From: Flagellimonas amoyensis
GTDB lineage: Bacteria > Bacteroidota > Bacteroidia > Flavobacteriales > Flavobacteriaceae
DNA: 64,000 nucleotides
Assembly: GCF_003058265.1 (NCBI RefSeq)
Contig: NZ_QBUK01000004.1
Location: forward strand, 124,001-188,000
Reading direction: 5' to 3'
The notes under the pieces were generated by a model. It made no database searches. It was not told the origin of the DNA and was given only the letters and a program-made list of their open reading frames with translations. Position 1 is the first letter of the stretch; each line of letters starts with the position of its first letter. This document shows positions 9,101 to 17,424 of the stretch, in pieces. The position numbers and the translations under genes are program-made.

Positions 9101-9652
9101 ATGGAAAGAAGAGAAGCTTTAAAACTAACGACCATTGCCCTGGGCAGCAGTATCATCGGAGCCGAACTATTTTTGTCGGGCTGTTCCGCTCCCCCCAAAA
9201 AAAGGGCGCAACTGATCACGGATAGCGATGTGCCGTTATTGGATGAAATCGGCGAGACCATTCTCCCGGACACCGAGGAATCACCCGGTGCCAAGGCGGC
9301 CCATGTGGGAACATTCATCAAAACCATGGTGAACGATTGTTATGACCTTGATGAGACTTCCATCTTCATCAACGGACTCGAAACCATTACCGAAAAATCT
9401 GAAGAAACATACGGAAAAACGTTTCTTGACCTGACCCAGGAACAAAAGTTGGAACTCTTGACCCAGTTTGATGATGAGGCAAGAAATTACCGGTTATCGG
9501 GCAGACCCCATTTCTTTGGTATGCTGAAAGAGCTCACTTTGTGGGGATATTTCTCCTCCGAACCCGGCGCCACGAAGGCACTTCGGTACAACCCTGTCCC
9601 CGGCAGGTTTGAAGGCTGCATTCCGTATACTGGTGAAAATGCTTGGGCGTGA
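9101..9652 (+). CDS. Gluconate 2-dehydrogenase subunit 3-like protein, Tat/lipoprotein signal
   Basis: The start at 9101 (MERREALK) is chosen over the longer frame from 8993, which overlaps the upstream gene by 92 bp. About 183 residues. The N-terminus carries a twin-arginine-like RREALK motif and a hydrophobic stretch ending LFLSGC, so a Tat-exported lipoprotein is likely. The body resembles the gamma subunit (gluconate 2-dehydrogenase subunit 3 family), with LLDEIGETILPDTEESPGAKAA, GRPHFFGMLKELTLWGYFSSEPGA and a C-terminal YNPVPGRFEGCIPY. This subunit type is required to mature or export the paired GMC catalytic subunit at 6273-7988. Confidence 0.88.
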   Translation: MERREALKLTTIALGSSIIGAELFLSGCSAPPKKRAQLITDSDVPLLDEIGETILPDTEESPGAKAAHVGTFIKTMVNDCYDLDETSIFINGLETITEKSEETYGKTFLDLTQEQKLELLTQFDDEARNYRLSGRPHFFGMLKELTLWGYFSSEPGATKALRYNPVPGRFEGCIPYTGENAWA

Positions 9653-10359
9653 TGAACATACACACTTTTGACCATTATGGGCAAATGAGCGCCCATGCCG
9701 CCAAGATCATCATGGATGAATTGGCACAAAAAAAAGACCTTGAACTCTGCACCGCAACGGGCAATTCACCCACAGGAACGTATCGGCTATTGGCAGATGC
9801 CTTTGTGGACGACCCCAAACTTTTTGAGGAGCTGCATGTCCTAAAATTGGATGAATGGGGAGGGCTTCCCGCAGACCATCCAAGTTCTTGTGAGCGCTAT
9901 TTGCAAGAGCAACTGCTCCATCCCCTTAAAATAACCAACGATCGCTACACAGGTTTTGTTCCCAACCCTAAAGACCCCGAAGCCGAATGTGCCCGGATTC
10001 AACAGCTCATCGAAAAAAAAGAACAGATAGATCTATGCATTCTGGGCCTAGGAAAGAACGGACATATCGGTTTCAATGAACCTGCCGATGCGCTCCAACC
10101 TTTTTGCCATGTTGCCGAACTGTCGGAGGAATCCAAAGCGCACGGCATGGTAAGCGAACTGCCGCAAAGACCGGAATATGGAATGACGTTGGGAATGCAA
10201 AATATCCTGTCTGCAAAAAGAATCATCTTATTGATCTGTGGAAACGGAAAGGAAGAAGCCACTACCATCCTCCTGAAAGGAAAAATCAATCCCCGGTTTC
10301 CCGTAACTTTTTTATGGCTGCACCCCCATGTGGATTGTTTGTGGGCGAAAGAACCTTGA
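9652..10359 (+). CDS. Glucosamine/galactosamine-6-phosphate isomerase family protein
   Basis: The ATG at 9652 overlaps the preceding stop (TGATG), so translation is probably coupled; a TTG nine bases upstream is in frame but less likely. About 235 residues of the NagB/AgaI/6-phosphogluconolactonase fold: the phosphate loop TATGNSPTGTYRLL, LKLDEWGG with the first catalytic Asp, and LGLGKNGHIGFNEP. The NagB residue Asp141 is Asn here (KNGH instead of NDGH), while His and the later Glu are kept. I believe this pattern is nearer AgaI-type isomerases. Its place in a sugar-oxidation operon is unusual for a hexosamine gene. Confidence 0.83.
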   Translation: MNIHTFDHYGQMSAHAAKIIMDELAQKKDLELCTATGNSPTGTYRLLADAFVDDPKLFEELHVLKLDEWGGLPADHPSSCERYLQEQLLHPLKITNDRYTGFVPNPKDPEAECARIQQLIEKKEQIDLCILGLGKNGHIGFNEPADALQPFCHVAELSEESKAHGMVSELPQRPEYGMTLGMQNILSAKRIILLICGNGKEEATTILLKGKINPRFPVTFLWLHPHVDCLWAKEP

Positions 10360-10376
10360 AATATGTTTCTTTGGTT

Positions 10377-10401
10377 TTGTCCTTCCGGACAAGATTATTT
10401 T
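10377..10401 (+). terminator. Possible terminator hairpin after the dehydrogenase operon
   Basis: TTGTCC (10377-10382) and GGACAA (10387-10392) pair around a TTCC loop, followed by the T-rich GATTATTTT. The stem is short, and it lies 18 bp after the isomerase stop codon. Confidence 0.4.
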
Positions 10402-10405
10402 GATG

Positions 10406-10435
10406 TTTGCTGCGAATGATTTTCCATTACATTTA
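10406..10435 (+). promoter_or_regulatory. Candidate Bacteroidota promoter for the DUF1398 gene
   Basis: TTTG at 10406-10409, 18 bases, then TACATTTA at 10428-10435 (TAnnTTTG with one mismatch). The start codon follows 32 bases later at 10468. Confidence 0.4.
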
Positions 10436-10467
10436 TAGAAACCACACAAACCATACAACAGAGGACC

Positions 10468-10857
10468 ATGTTTACCATAGAACAAATCAAGGCCGCACAT
10501 GGCAAAGTAAAGTCAGGGGCGGATTTTCCAGCTTACATACAGGAGATCAAAAACCTGGGGGTCACCCAATATGAAACCTATGTGGCTGATGGGCATGTTG
10601 ACTATCACGGGACCAATGGATATACCATCAAGGCACCTGCCAAATACGAGGCCATAGCCATTGCGGATGAGTGCAACAGGGAACAGTTCATGATTGAGTT
10701 GAAAGAGCACCAAAAAGGGAATACGGACTATCCCACTTTTATAGCCATGAGTGCCCAAATGGGCATAGAGAAATGGGCCATATCCATGAAAAAAATGACC
10801 TGTACATATTACGATAAAAAAGGAAAGGAAATACTGGTCGAAGAAATTCCTCAATAG
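10468..10857 (+). CDS. DUF1398 family protein
   Basis: 129 residues, soluble, no signal peptide. The layout matches the DUF1398 (YbcV-like) family: an N-terminal helix FTIEQIKAAHGKVKSGADFPAYIQEIKNLGV cut by short turns, a strand YETYVADGHVDYHG, then a helical middle and a C-terminal strand pair MTCTYYDKKGKEILVEEIP. The family's role is not established; members are small cytoplasmic proteins widespread in Bacteroidota. It has its own likely promoter and stands alone on the + strand between the dehydrogenase operon and the LuxR regulator. Confidence 0.8.
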   Translation: MFTIEQIKAAHGKVKSGADFPAYIQEIKNLGVTQYETYVADGHVDYHGTNGYTIKAPAKYEAIAIADECNREQFMIELKEHQKGNTDYPTFIAMSAQMGIEKWAISMKKMTCTYYDKKGKEILVEEIPQ

Positions 10858-10988
10858 TACAATCTTTGCACATGGGTTCAACAGTACAAACTTCCAAAAT
10901 TTACATTTTTATCTTATATTAACCTACTAAAAACCAACTATTTCCTGTTTTTCCTAGAACTGGCTGAGCCTATTTTATCCATGAGCAC

Positions 10989-11786
10989 ATGAAAACCAAC
11001 CATGAAGTCGTTGTGGACATTTGGAAATCGCACAGTAATTACCTGGCCAAAAAATCGGTAGAGCTCAAAGCGGTCAACATTGTTGACTATATGGCCAACC
11101 TTTTTTGTCCTGGACCATATTACTATTACATTATTGACTCCCCTACCCTTACCTTGGACGTAGTGAGCGATTCTGTGCAGACCTTATTGGGCATAGCACC
11201 GAACGATTTGTCGTTGGATAGGTTCATCAATGCGATACACCCTGACGACCTTGATTTTTTTCTTCGGTGCGAAGATGTGGTGGCCCACTTTCTAAAAAAC
11301 TGCATCACCCCGGACAAGATAGTCAACTATAAGATTACCTATAGCCTACGCGAAAGAGTGGCCAACGGCACTTACAGATTGTTCCTGATGCAGACCATTA
11401 CCCTGAAGACCACAGAAAATGGAGCACTGTTGAAGGTTTTTGGCACCCATACCGACATCAACCACATCACCTCTGTGGGCAACCGAAAACTGTCCCTCAT
11501 CGGCCTGAACGGGGAGCCTTCCTTCCTTGAGATCGACGTGTTCGAAGATCATGTTTTTGACAATTTCGTTCCCTTTGATTATGAAATACAGCGTCCATCC
11601 TTTACCAAGAGGGAACTGGAGGTCATTCGGTTGTTGGCAAAAGGGCGGTCCACCGATGAAGTTTCCAAGGAACTGAACATCTCCATCCAGACGGTCTTCA
11701 CCCACCGAAAAAACATTCTGCGCAAATCCAACGCAAAGAACACCTCAGAATTGGTAGCCGACTGTATCAGAAAAGGTTACATCTAA
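10989..11786 (+). CDS. LuxR-family transcriptional regulator with PAS-like sensor
   Basis: 265 residues. The N-terminal half (about 40-165) looks like a PAS domain (YYYIIDSPTLTLDVVSDSVQTLLG ... FINAIHPDDLDFF), and the C-terminal ~65 residues are a LuxR/GerE helix-turn-helix (TKRELEVIRLLAKGRSTDEVSKELNIS split over the scaffold and recognition helices, ending VADCIRKGYI). There is no receiver domain, so it is not a classical response regulator. A perfect 20-bp palindrome follows 49 bp after its stop, just upstream of the promoter for the next gene group, so it may control that group (inference). Confidence 0.88.
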   Translation: MKTNHEVVVDIWKSHSNYLAKKSVELKAVNIVDYMANLFCPGPYYYYIIDSPTLTLDVVSDSVQTLLGIAPNDLSLDRFINAIHPDDLDFFLRCEDVVAHFLKNCITPDKIVNYKITYSLRERVANGTYRLFLMQTITLKTTENGALLKVFGTHTDINHITSVGNRKLSLIGLNGEPSFLEIDVFEDHVFDNFVPFDYEIQRPSFTKRELEVIRLLAKGRSTDEVSKELNISIQTVFTHRKNILRKSNAKNTSELVADCIRKGYI

Positions 11787-11834
11787 ATATAAAAACAGTC
11801 ATTTTCAACGTTATAGGGTGTGCCACACAATCAA

Positions 11835-11854
11835 AATACCCAAAATTGGGTATT
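11835..11854. promoter_or_regulatory. Perfect 20-bp palindrome next to a promoter
   Basis: AATACCCAAAATTGGGTATT is a perfect palindrome whose right end touches the -33 TTG of the promoter at 11853-11884. It is a candidate binding site for a dimeric regulator, and the upstream LuxR-type protein is the nearest candidate. Confidence 0.55.
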
Positions 11855-11884
11855 GTGGACAATTGCCGTACAGGGCTATTTTTG
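11853..11884 (+). promoter_or_regulatory. Consensus Bacteroidota promoter upstream of the 12-18 kb gene group
   Basis: TTG at 11853-11855, 21 bases, then TATTTTTG at 11877-11884, an exact TAnnTTTG match. The first likely gene starts at 12063, giving a leader of roughly 170 nt. The leader shows no recognisable riboswitch. Confidence 0.6.
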
Positions 11885-12062
11885 TTGATAATCCTAAATC
11901 TATACCTAAAAAACTTGATCATGAAAAAAGCCAACTTCTTCATTTTCAATTCAAATTCCTTTCTCAGAAATAACCCTAAACTATGAGAAGGGCCAAGCAA
12001 CCTATCCTTTCAGTTCACCTAAAAAAGGAACAACATCAATAACCAAAAAATCAACCAACACC

Positions 12063-13199
12063 ATGATACAGAAAATTTGGAAAAACTTTAAACTTACCCT
12101 CGTTCTTTTCATTACCGGGGCGATTCTCTTATGGGTCATTGAAGGGTATGACAGTATGGAATCCGCCATTTTGGAATACTGGTGGGTGCTCCTCGTCTTG
12201 CCATTTGTCCTGCGCTTCTACAACTGGTTCACCAACCTTAAGCAAAAAGCGTTCGATTACGGTGCCGATACGTCTGGCGCACAAGCAGAACGGAGTGCCG
12301 CCAAAAAGGACACCAAGGACAATGCTTCCGAACAACAGTATGCCGAAATGTTGGGCACTGCCACCTATACGAAAGCAGAAGCGGAAAACATCAGAAACCG
12401 AAAAAACTATGAAAGCCTTGCCTTGCAAAAAAGCATCTCAGAGGCGAGTGAGAATTATACCGTACCGCTCCACCGTTATGTGAGTGGGCTTCCCGGTGCC
12501 AATCTGTTGAGGCCTTCCGAGTTGAAACAACAGTTCACCGTGGCCCAGATAAAGGATGGGATTCTGGAATTCCATCATTCCAGTCCCCAAGAGCAGGAAA
12601 AAAACACCCCTTTAAAAAACAAGTTCAGCCAAATCCCATTGGCCGCCATTTTGGAGCTTGAGGTCGTGGACCTGGCAGAGGGCAGGGAGCTTAAAAGGGT
12701 CGGTGCCGATGTGGGCCGAAGGATGGCGCAGACCATTGTGAGTGCCGCATCGCAGACCGGTGGGGCAAAAGTGGGCAAGGCCAATGTGGATGCTTCAAAA
12801 TTGATCATTCACTATGTGAACGAAGACGGTATCGTGATGCCGGCAACCTTTGTTTACAATTCCAACAGCAAGTTTGGGGTCAAGGCCATGGAAAATATCC
12901 GAATGTTGAACAAAACATTGAAAAACTACTCCTTTTTGGGACGGATCCAATGGAGCTCAGAAGCGGTGGAAGATATCGATGCAACCGCAGAAATTTCTAA
13001 TGACACGACCGATAACGAGGAAGACACCTTCGAGATTTCAGAAATCACCGCTTTGTTGGGTGACATGAACAAAGTGCTCAAATGGGCCAATTTGCTCTCA
13101 CCCCATGACAGTGCAGTGGTAACGGCCAAATTGAGTGCCGAAATGCTGGCAGGGGTCATACAGGACCCTTCAGTGAAATTGACCAAAACCATACAATAA
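12063..13199 (+). CDS. Hypothetical membrane-anchored protein
   Basis: Not recognised. 378 residues with two N-terminal transmembrane helices (about 10-25 and 38-54) and a basic loop after them, so the bulk is probably cytoplasmic. The segment 80-140 is charged and alanine-rich, probably helical or coiled. The middle (about 190-290) is mixed alpha/beta with LAAILELEVVDLAEGRELKRVG, followed by an acidic linker (SNDTTDNEEDTFEISE) and a C-terminal helical part. It is the first gene of a same-strand run reaching 18141, with only 6 bp to the next gene. It could be a membrane scaffold or a phage-shock-like protein, but no motif decides this. Confidence 0.75.
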   Translation: MIQKIWKNFKLTLVLFITGAILLWVIEGYDSMESAILEYWWVLLVLPFVLRFYNWFTNLKQKAFDYGADTSGAQAERSAAKKDTKDNASEQQYAEMLGTATYTKAEAENIRNRKNYESLALQKSISEASENYTVPLHRYVSGLPGANLLRPSELKQQFTVAQIKDGILEFHHSSPQEQEKNTPLKNKFSQIPLAAILELEVVDLAEGRELKRVGADVGRRMAQTIVSAASQTGGAKVGKANVDASKLIIHYVNEDGIVMPATFVYNSNSKFGVKAMENIRMLNKTLKNYSFLGRIQWSSEAVEDIDATAEISNDTTDNEEDTFEISEITALLGDMNKVLKWANLLSPHDSAVVTAKLSAEMLAGVIQDPSVKLTKTIQ

Positions 13200-13205
13200 A
13201 ATCCT

Positions 13206-14141
13206 ATGCGAAAATTATTGATATTTACTTGTCTTATGTTCCTCTCCGCACTGGCCTTTGCGCAAAAAGACACCTTGATCTATTATCCCAATGGAAAAAT
13301 CAGGGAAAGGGCCCAAATGGTGAATGGAAATTTACACGGCTCCTATACCTCTTATTTCGAGAACGGGACAATCAGTACCCTAGGGTCCTACCAAAATGGA
13401 AAACAATCCGGGGAATGGACCCAAAATTACCAAGATGGCAACATTGGCCGAAAAATACGTTTCGAGAACGGACAGGCCACTTATCTCCAAGAGTATGGAT
13501 ATGGAAAAGTGCTACAGGAAGGCCAGATCCTTGGCGATAAGAAACATGGGGAATGGAAACTATACTTTCCAACGGAAGACTATTTACTGAAAAATACTCC
13601 TCCCAAGACCCGCGTCATCGAGCACTATAAAGATGATACCCTTCATGGCGAACACAAAGAGTTCCATGAGGATGGGAGTGTTTCCATGATCATTGATTAC
13701 AACGAAGGAAAGATTACTCGCAACAGATCATTTTGGGCAAACGGCCAGGTAATCTCCGATTGCACTTATGTGAACGGGGAATTGCATGGACAGTGCATTT
13801 CCTATGAGGAAGATGGTTCCCTTTGGCTGGAAAACAACTATGTGAACGGAAAAAACCATGGACCCTATAAAAGATATAAGTGGGGTGTACTGAAAGAAGA
13901 AGGGTATTATGAGAATGGACTCAAAGATGGATTTTGGAGATCTTATGAAAATGGTCATGCACCAAAAACGGTGACTGCCGAGGGCAACTATGTAAAGGGT
14001 CAAAAAGAGGGCCGCTGGAAAGAAGATCGTTTGCTCACCGGAAACTACGCGATTGGCGAATACCGTGATGGCAAGCCCACAGGGGAATGGAAACTCTATA
14101 AATGGTCCAATAATGAATATGTAAAATCAGAGTCCTATTGA
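13206..14141 (+). CDS. MORN-variant (YwqK-like) repeat protein, secreted
   Basis: 311 residues with a signal peptide (about 1-19, ending AFAQ). The rest is a series of ~20-25-residue repeats of the form YPNGKIRERAQMVNGNLHG, YQNGKQSGEWTQNYQDG and YVNGELHGQCISYEEDG, the MORN_2/YwqK type that builds an elongated beta sheet. Proteins of this class are often named YwqK-family antitoxins, but that function is poorly supported; surface binding or a periplasmic scaffold is equally possible. It follows the membrane protein by 6 bp and precedes two small secreted proteins. Confidence 0.82.
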   Translation: MRKLLIFTCLMFLSALAFAQKDTLIYYPNGKIRERAQMVNGNLHGSYTSYFENGTISTLGSYQNGKQSGEWTQNYQDGNIGRKIRFENGQATYLQEYGYGKVLQEGQILGDKKHGEWKLYFPTEDYLLKNTPPKTRVIEHYKDDTLHGEHKEFHEDGSVSMIIDYNEGKITRNRSFWANGQVISDCTYVNGELHGQCISYEEDGSLWLENNYVNGKNHGPYKRYKWGVLKEEGYYENGLKDGFWRSYENGHAPKTVTAEGNYVKGQKEGRWKEDRLLTGNYAIGEYRDGKPTGEWKLYKWSNNEYVKSESY

Positions 14142-14185
14142 TGGCAGCAATAAAAATGACACATCAAACATAAAAACAAACCCAT

Positions 14186-14617
14186 ATGAAACCATTTCTT
14201 ATCACATTCGGTGCTTTACTGTTCAGCCTATATCCAATTCCCAAAGAGGAAACATTGAACAAAACCTATTATTACTATCTGGAAATATCCAAAAAGGATC
14301 AGAACAGTGATTACAGCTATGATGTTATCTTTTCAGAGGTGAAATCAGCCAACTGTGATTGGGACAATACCTCCAAATATGGATATGGACGGAATGCCAT
14401 AGATCATATTGCCACAGCCTTTGACCAATGGTTCGAGGCGCAATACAACAACCCATATGGCTATAATATTGGATTCGATGCTTTTGGAAACAGACGTCTT
14501 TATGATAGCCGCGCAGAAGCAGAATCGGCACGAAACCAAGCCATTGCAAATTACAGGAGCAGTTCGGTCAAATACAACATCAGGCAGGACAATCGTTATT
14601 CGTATAGCTGTAGGTAG
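14186..14617 (+). CDS. Small hypothetical secreted protein
   Basis: Not recognised. 143 residues with a short hydrophobic N-terminus (about 3-17) suggesting a signal sequence, then a tyrosine- and asparagine-rich body (NKTYYYYLEISKK, PYGYNIGFDAFGNRRLYDS) with two cysteines (in SANCDW and the C-terminal YSYSCR) that could form a disulfide. A helical patch (RAEAESARNQAIANYRSS) lies near the end. It is part of the same-strand run 12063-18141. An immunity or binding protein is possible, but nothing in the sequence proves it. Confidence 0.65.
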   Translation: MKPFLITFGALLFSLYPIPKEETLNKTYYYYLEISKKDQNSDYSYDVIFSEVKSANCDWDNTSKYGYGRNAIDHIATAFDQWFEAQYNNPYGYNIGFDAFGNRRLYDSRAEAESARNQAIANYRSSSVKYNIRQDNRYSYSCR

Positions 14618-14721
14618 ACCAATCATCATAAAAGAAGATTGAACCCTTTTGCAACAACAAAGACCATAGTTATGTCAAAGGTCATTACTTTTAAAACACA
14701 ACAATATCAAACATTGCCGCA

Positions 14722-15219
14722 ATGAAAAAAATAGTCATTTTATTCATGCTCATGGGTGCCATTGGCCATTCGCAAACGGAGGAAGAAACCATCCTATGGC
14801 TAGAACAATATGGTTTGAAAATGATAGCCCCTTGGGGCCCTGAAAACTATTTCTCCCGAATGGAAATCGAAAACAATACGATTATTTTGAGGGAAGAATA
14901 TACTAAAGGAACCAATGGGTATGGTAGCACTTTTACGGAAAAACGCATAAACATAAATGATTTTGGCAAGATGTTCCTAGATTATGGCATATATCCCCCA
15001 GACGCCAACAGCACTAATTTCCTCTTATGGTTCAACCTTCCCAAAGGCATCCATCCTGTATATGTACAGGTAAAGGAAAACTATGGCTACTCGGCAGCTG
15101 ACTTTACATTGCGCTTTAAAGTTGAGGACAATGCCCACCGCTTTGCCAAGGCCGTTCTACATTTGGCAAAACTAAAGGGGGCAAGACCAAAACCCGTGGT
15201 CAAAGAGAATACTTTTTAA
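14722..15219 (+). CDS. Hypothetical secreted protein
   Basis: Not recognised. 165 residues, with a signal peptide at about 1-18 (MKKIVILFMLMGAIGHSQ). The mature part alternates strands and short helices (EIENNTIILREEY, ISKRININDFGKM-like segment, DFTLRFKVEDNAHRFAKAVLHLAKLKG), suggesting a compact alpha/beta domain. The 104-bp gap before it contains TACTTTTA at 14686-14693, near a -7 box, so it may have its own promoter. It lies 25 bp upstream of the helical-repeat gene. Confidence 0.65.
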   Translation: MKKIVILFMLMGAIGHSQTEEETILWLEQYGLKMIAPWGPENYFSRMEIENNTIILREEYTKGTNGYGSTFTEKRININDFGKMFLDYGIYPPDANSTNFLLWFNLPKGIHPVYVQVKENYGYSAADFTLRFKVEDNAHRFAKAVLHLAKLKGARPKPVVKENTF

Positions 15220-15244
15220 CCCTATATCCTGACCCTAGAAAACA

Positions 15245-16255
15245 ATGCTTCCAGCCACTAAAGAATTTATCGGATATTTATGGGAAAACCCCGGGGAAAA
15301 GGATTTTTCCATTATGGAAGCACTCTTGACCCCCGTTATACTGTTCGGCAAGCAAGAAGACGGCGACACCCTCATACAGACCGTTTTTGACCATCCTTTT
15401 GACATAGGACCGGAACTGCTCCGCCCTATTTTTAACCGATTTGGCAGAAAAGAGGATGCCCACAGGTTGTACAATACATTCATACACAAGGAGAACCTGG
15501 TAAATCCCAATTATTCAGAAGTGTTCCATGTGCTGGGTAGCATGGGGTACCGGCCAATTGTGCCCGTTTTGTTGGAATATGCCTTTCAGGAAGACGACCA
15601 CGAAATTTCCAAAAATGCCGTAATGGGACTGCTCCATTTCGATTGCGGGGAGCATACGGGCATCTTCACCCATGAAATTGAAGAAGTAATGGAAAAATCC
15701 CTGTTTTCAGAGTTTGTACCTGCCCTTGTCTGCAAAGTTCCAGAAAACGGGCGCCTGCTCCATAAACTATATGAATTTGGCAGCACCCTCTGTTCCACGG
15801 ATTGCAATGCGGGCATCCTCTTGGGGTTTTCCCTTAGCGGGACAAAGGGTGGGGACTATTTCAAAAAAGCCCTGTTCGATTCCCATTGGGAAGCTGGTTC
15901 CTTTTCCACCGGGACGGTTCACTATGCCTATCAAGGTATGGAAAACCTGGAAATAAGTTTCAAGGATATTTGGAAGGATATTTTACAAATGGAAAGCAAA
16001 GCACATCCTTTGGATGTTTTTCTTTCCCTACTGGAAGTCCGGTTACGGTTACCGCTATATGCTTCGGCAAAAGCGGAACCCTTTTTGGATATTTATCAAT
16101 CAGTTTTCAGTGGGTTTACAACAGAATCGGGCATCTATAAAACGATATGGAAACATGACTTGCTTGAACAATTTTACCAAATGGAAAAAGAGATGCAAAT
16201 GAGGTTACGGGAGGAAATGATTGTAAAAGCATGTACAGGGACATCTTCCGTATGA
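15245..16255 (+). CDS. Hypothetical helical (HEAT-like) protein
   Basis: Not firmly recognised. 336 residues, no signal peptide or membrane helix. The sequence is almost entirely helical, with recurring ~35-40-residue helix pairs (FHVLGSMGYRPIVPVLLEYAF, EISKNAVMGLLHFDCGEH, FVPALVCKVPENGRLLHKLYE) that resemble HEAT/ARM solenoids, and cysteines at STDCNAG and near the C-terminus. Such solenoids usually bind partner proteins. Its stop overlaps the next start (ATGA), so it is translationally coupled to the small zinc-ribbon protein. Confidence 0.7.
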   Translation: MLPATKEFIGYLWENPGEKDFSIMEALLTPVILFGKQEDGDTLIQTVFDHPFDIGPELLRPIFNRFGRKEDAHRLYNTFIHKENLVNPNYSEVFHVLGSMGYRPIVPVLLEYAFQEDDHEISKNAVMGLLHFDCGEHTGIFTHEIEEVMEKSLFSEFVPALVCKVPENGRLLHKLYEFGSTLCSTDCNAGILLGFSLSGTKGGDYFKKALFDSHWEAGSFSTGTVHYAYQGMENLEISFKDIWKDILQMESKAHPLDVFLSLLEVRLRLPLYASAKAEPFLDIYQSVFSGFTTESGIYKTIWKHDLLEQFYQMEKEMQMRLREEMIVKACTGTSSV

Positions 16256-16470
16256 TAGCAAAGAACAAGGAAATAAGAAAAACCTGCTCCGAATGCGGGA
16301 GCGATTATTATGCCGCATCATCCCCTATGCAGGAACTGTGCCCCGAATGTGCCCATTTCCTGTACGGACATGAAAATTGCCAGCACGATTTCCAAAACGG
16401 CCGATGTGTAAAATGTCATTGGGATGGCAGTAGTTCAGAATACATCAAAACCATTACAGAAAAAACATGA
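16252..16470 (+). CDS. Small zinc-ribbon-like protein
   Basis: The ATG at 16252 overlaps the preceding stop by 4 bases and is preferred to the in-frame start at 16231. 72 residues with three CxxC pairs or near pairs: TCSECG, LCPECAH and the C-terminal CQHDFQNGRCVKCHWDGS. The first two form a likely zinc ribbon; the last pattern (C-x-H ... C-x2-C-x-W-D-G) could hold a second metal. No catalytic motif is seen. Its tight coupling on both sides (ATGA overlaps) suggests it works with the HEAT-like protein and the first SUMF1-fold protein. The function is not known. Confidence 0.7.
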   Translation: MIAKNKEIRKTCSECGSDYYAASSPMQELCPECAHFLYGHENCQHDFQNGRCVKCHWDGSSSEYIKTITEKT

Positions 16471-17414
16471 ACCTGAAATTGAAAAAAAATAAAATTCTTG
16501 TACTGCTTGCCACTTTTTCATTAGGTCTTGGCGCTACGGCCCAGCAAGACCGATTTTTAGAAGACTTTGTGGAAATCAAAGCGGATGGGCATCATTTCTA
16601 CATCTACAAATACGCCATCAGTGCAGGGGAATACAATGAATCATTAAAATTATGGGGTGAGGCCCCTTCCAAAGAATTATCCAACAAGGAGGCCAACCTA
16701 CCTGCCTTGGTCACCAAGGAAGAAGCCGAAAGGTATTTGGCCGACATTTCAGATAGCTACTACATCCCTTTTCGACTGCCCACTGAATCCGAATGGGAAT
16801 GGGCCGCCAAAGGAACAGCCACCCCAAAAAGGACGAAAGAACTCCGCTGTGTCAGCTGTCCAGCACCCAATGAGTCTGGATTGTTCGGCATGCTGGGCAA
16901 TGTTTGGGAATGGACCTCCACCCCAGAAACCGAAGAAGACGAACGCTACTTCATCATCAAGGGCGGTGACTTTCAGGAGCCCCCAAAAAGTCTATCCACA
17001 AAATCAAGGTTTGCTGTGAGCAGGGATATGGAAGATATGAACATAGGTTTCCGGCCCGTGGCGGATGCACAGGACTTTGAGACCACATTACATATCAATA
17101 GGGCCAATACCATCGTTAAGACACTGCTGCCCAACGAGGACATAACCATTTACCAGTACGATTTACAAATAGGCGAATTCTCCATGGGATTTGGGGATAC
17201 GCCACCTGAAAGTTTCCCAATCAGCGTGGACCAGGATACCCATCAAATCATCTTTTGTTGCATGCAAAATCTGGAATTTGAACAAGAGGGTGCACTGGAA
17301 ACTGAGAGAATCACCTACTTAGGGTTTCCCTACAATTTTGACCCCTCCCAACTTTCCCTAGCCAAGGAGTTGGAACAACTCATAAGGCAACTTATGGAAA
17401 CCCAGAACCAATAA
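16467..17414 (+). CDS. SUMF1/FGE-fold protein with extra C-terminal domain
   Basis: 315 residues, signal peptide about 1-24 (ending TAQ). The SUMF1 (FGE/EgtB-like) fold spans about 25-200: FRLPTESEWEWAAKG, LRCVSCPAPNESGLFGMLGNVWEWT, IKGGDF and MNIGFRPV. The two catalytic cysteines of sulfatase-maturing FGE are absent from the usual C-R-x-A-x-R region (here FAVSRD), so it is probably not a formylglycine generator. A CVSC pair lies before the PNE motif. Residues ~205-315 form an additional domain of unknown kind. It overlaps the upstream gene by 4 bp and lies 10 bp from its paralogue. Confidence 0.8.
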   Translation: MNLKLKKNKILVLLATFSLGLGATAQQDRFLEDFVEIKADGHHFYIYKYAISAGEYNESLKLWGEAPSKELSNKEANLPALVTKEEAERYLADISDSYYIPFRLPTESEWEWAAKGTATPKRTKELRCVSCPAPNESGLFGMLGNVWEWTSTPETEEDERYFIIKGGDFQEPPKSLSTKSRFAVSRDMEDMNIGFRPVADAQDFETTLHINRANTIVKTLLPNEDITIYQYDLQIGEFSMGFGDTPPESFPISVDQDTHQIIFCCMQNLEFEQEGALETERITYLGFPYNFDPSQLSLAKELEQLIRQLMETQNQ

Positions 17415-17424
17415 TACATCGATC

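Noticed and set aside
11921..11986. Short open frame of 21 codons (MKKANFFIFNS...) in the leader before 12063
   Set aside because: It is very short and AT-rich, with no conserved features visible; it could be a leader peptide but there is no support beyond its position after the promoter.
13206..14141. Toxin-antitoxin module based on the YwqK antitoxin name
   Set aside because: MORN-variant repeat proteins often get this name, but no toxin gene is adjacent and the protein has a signal peptide.
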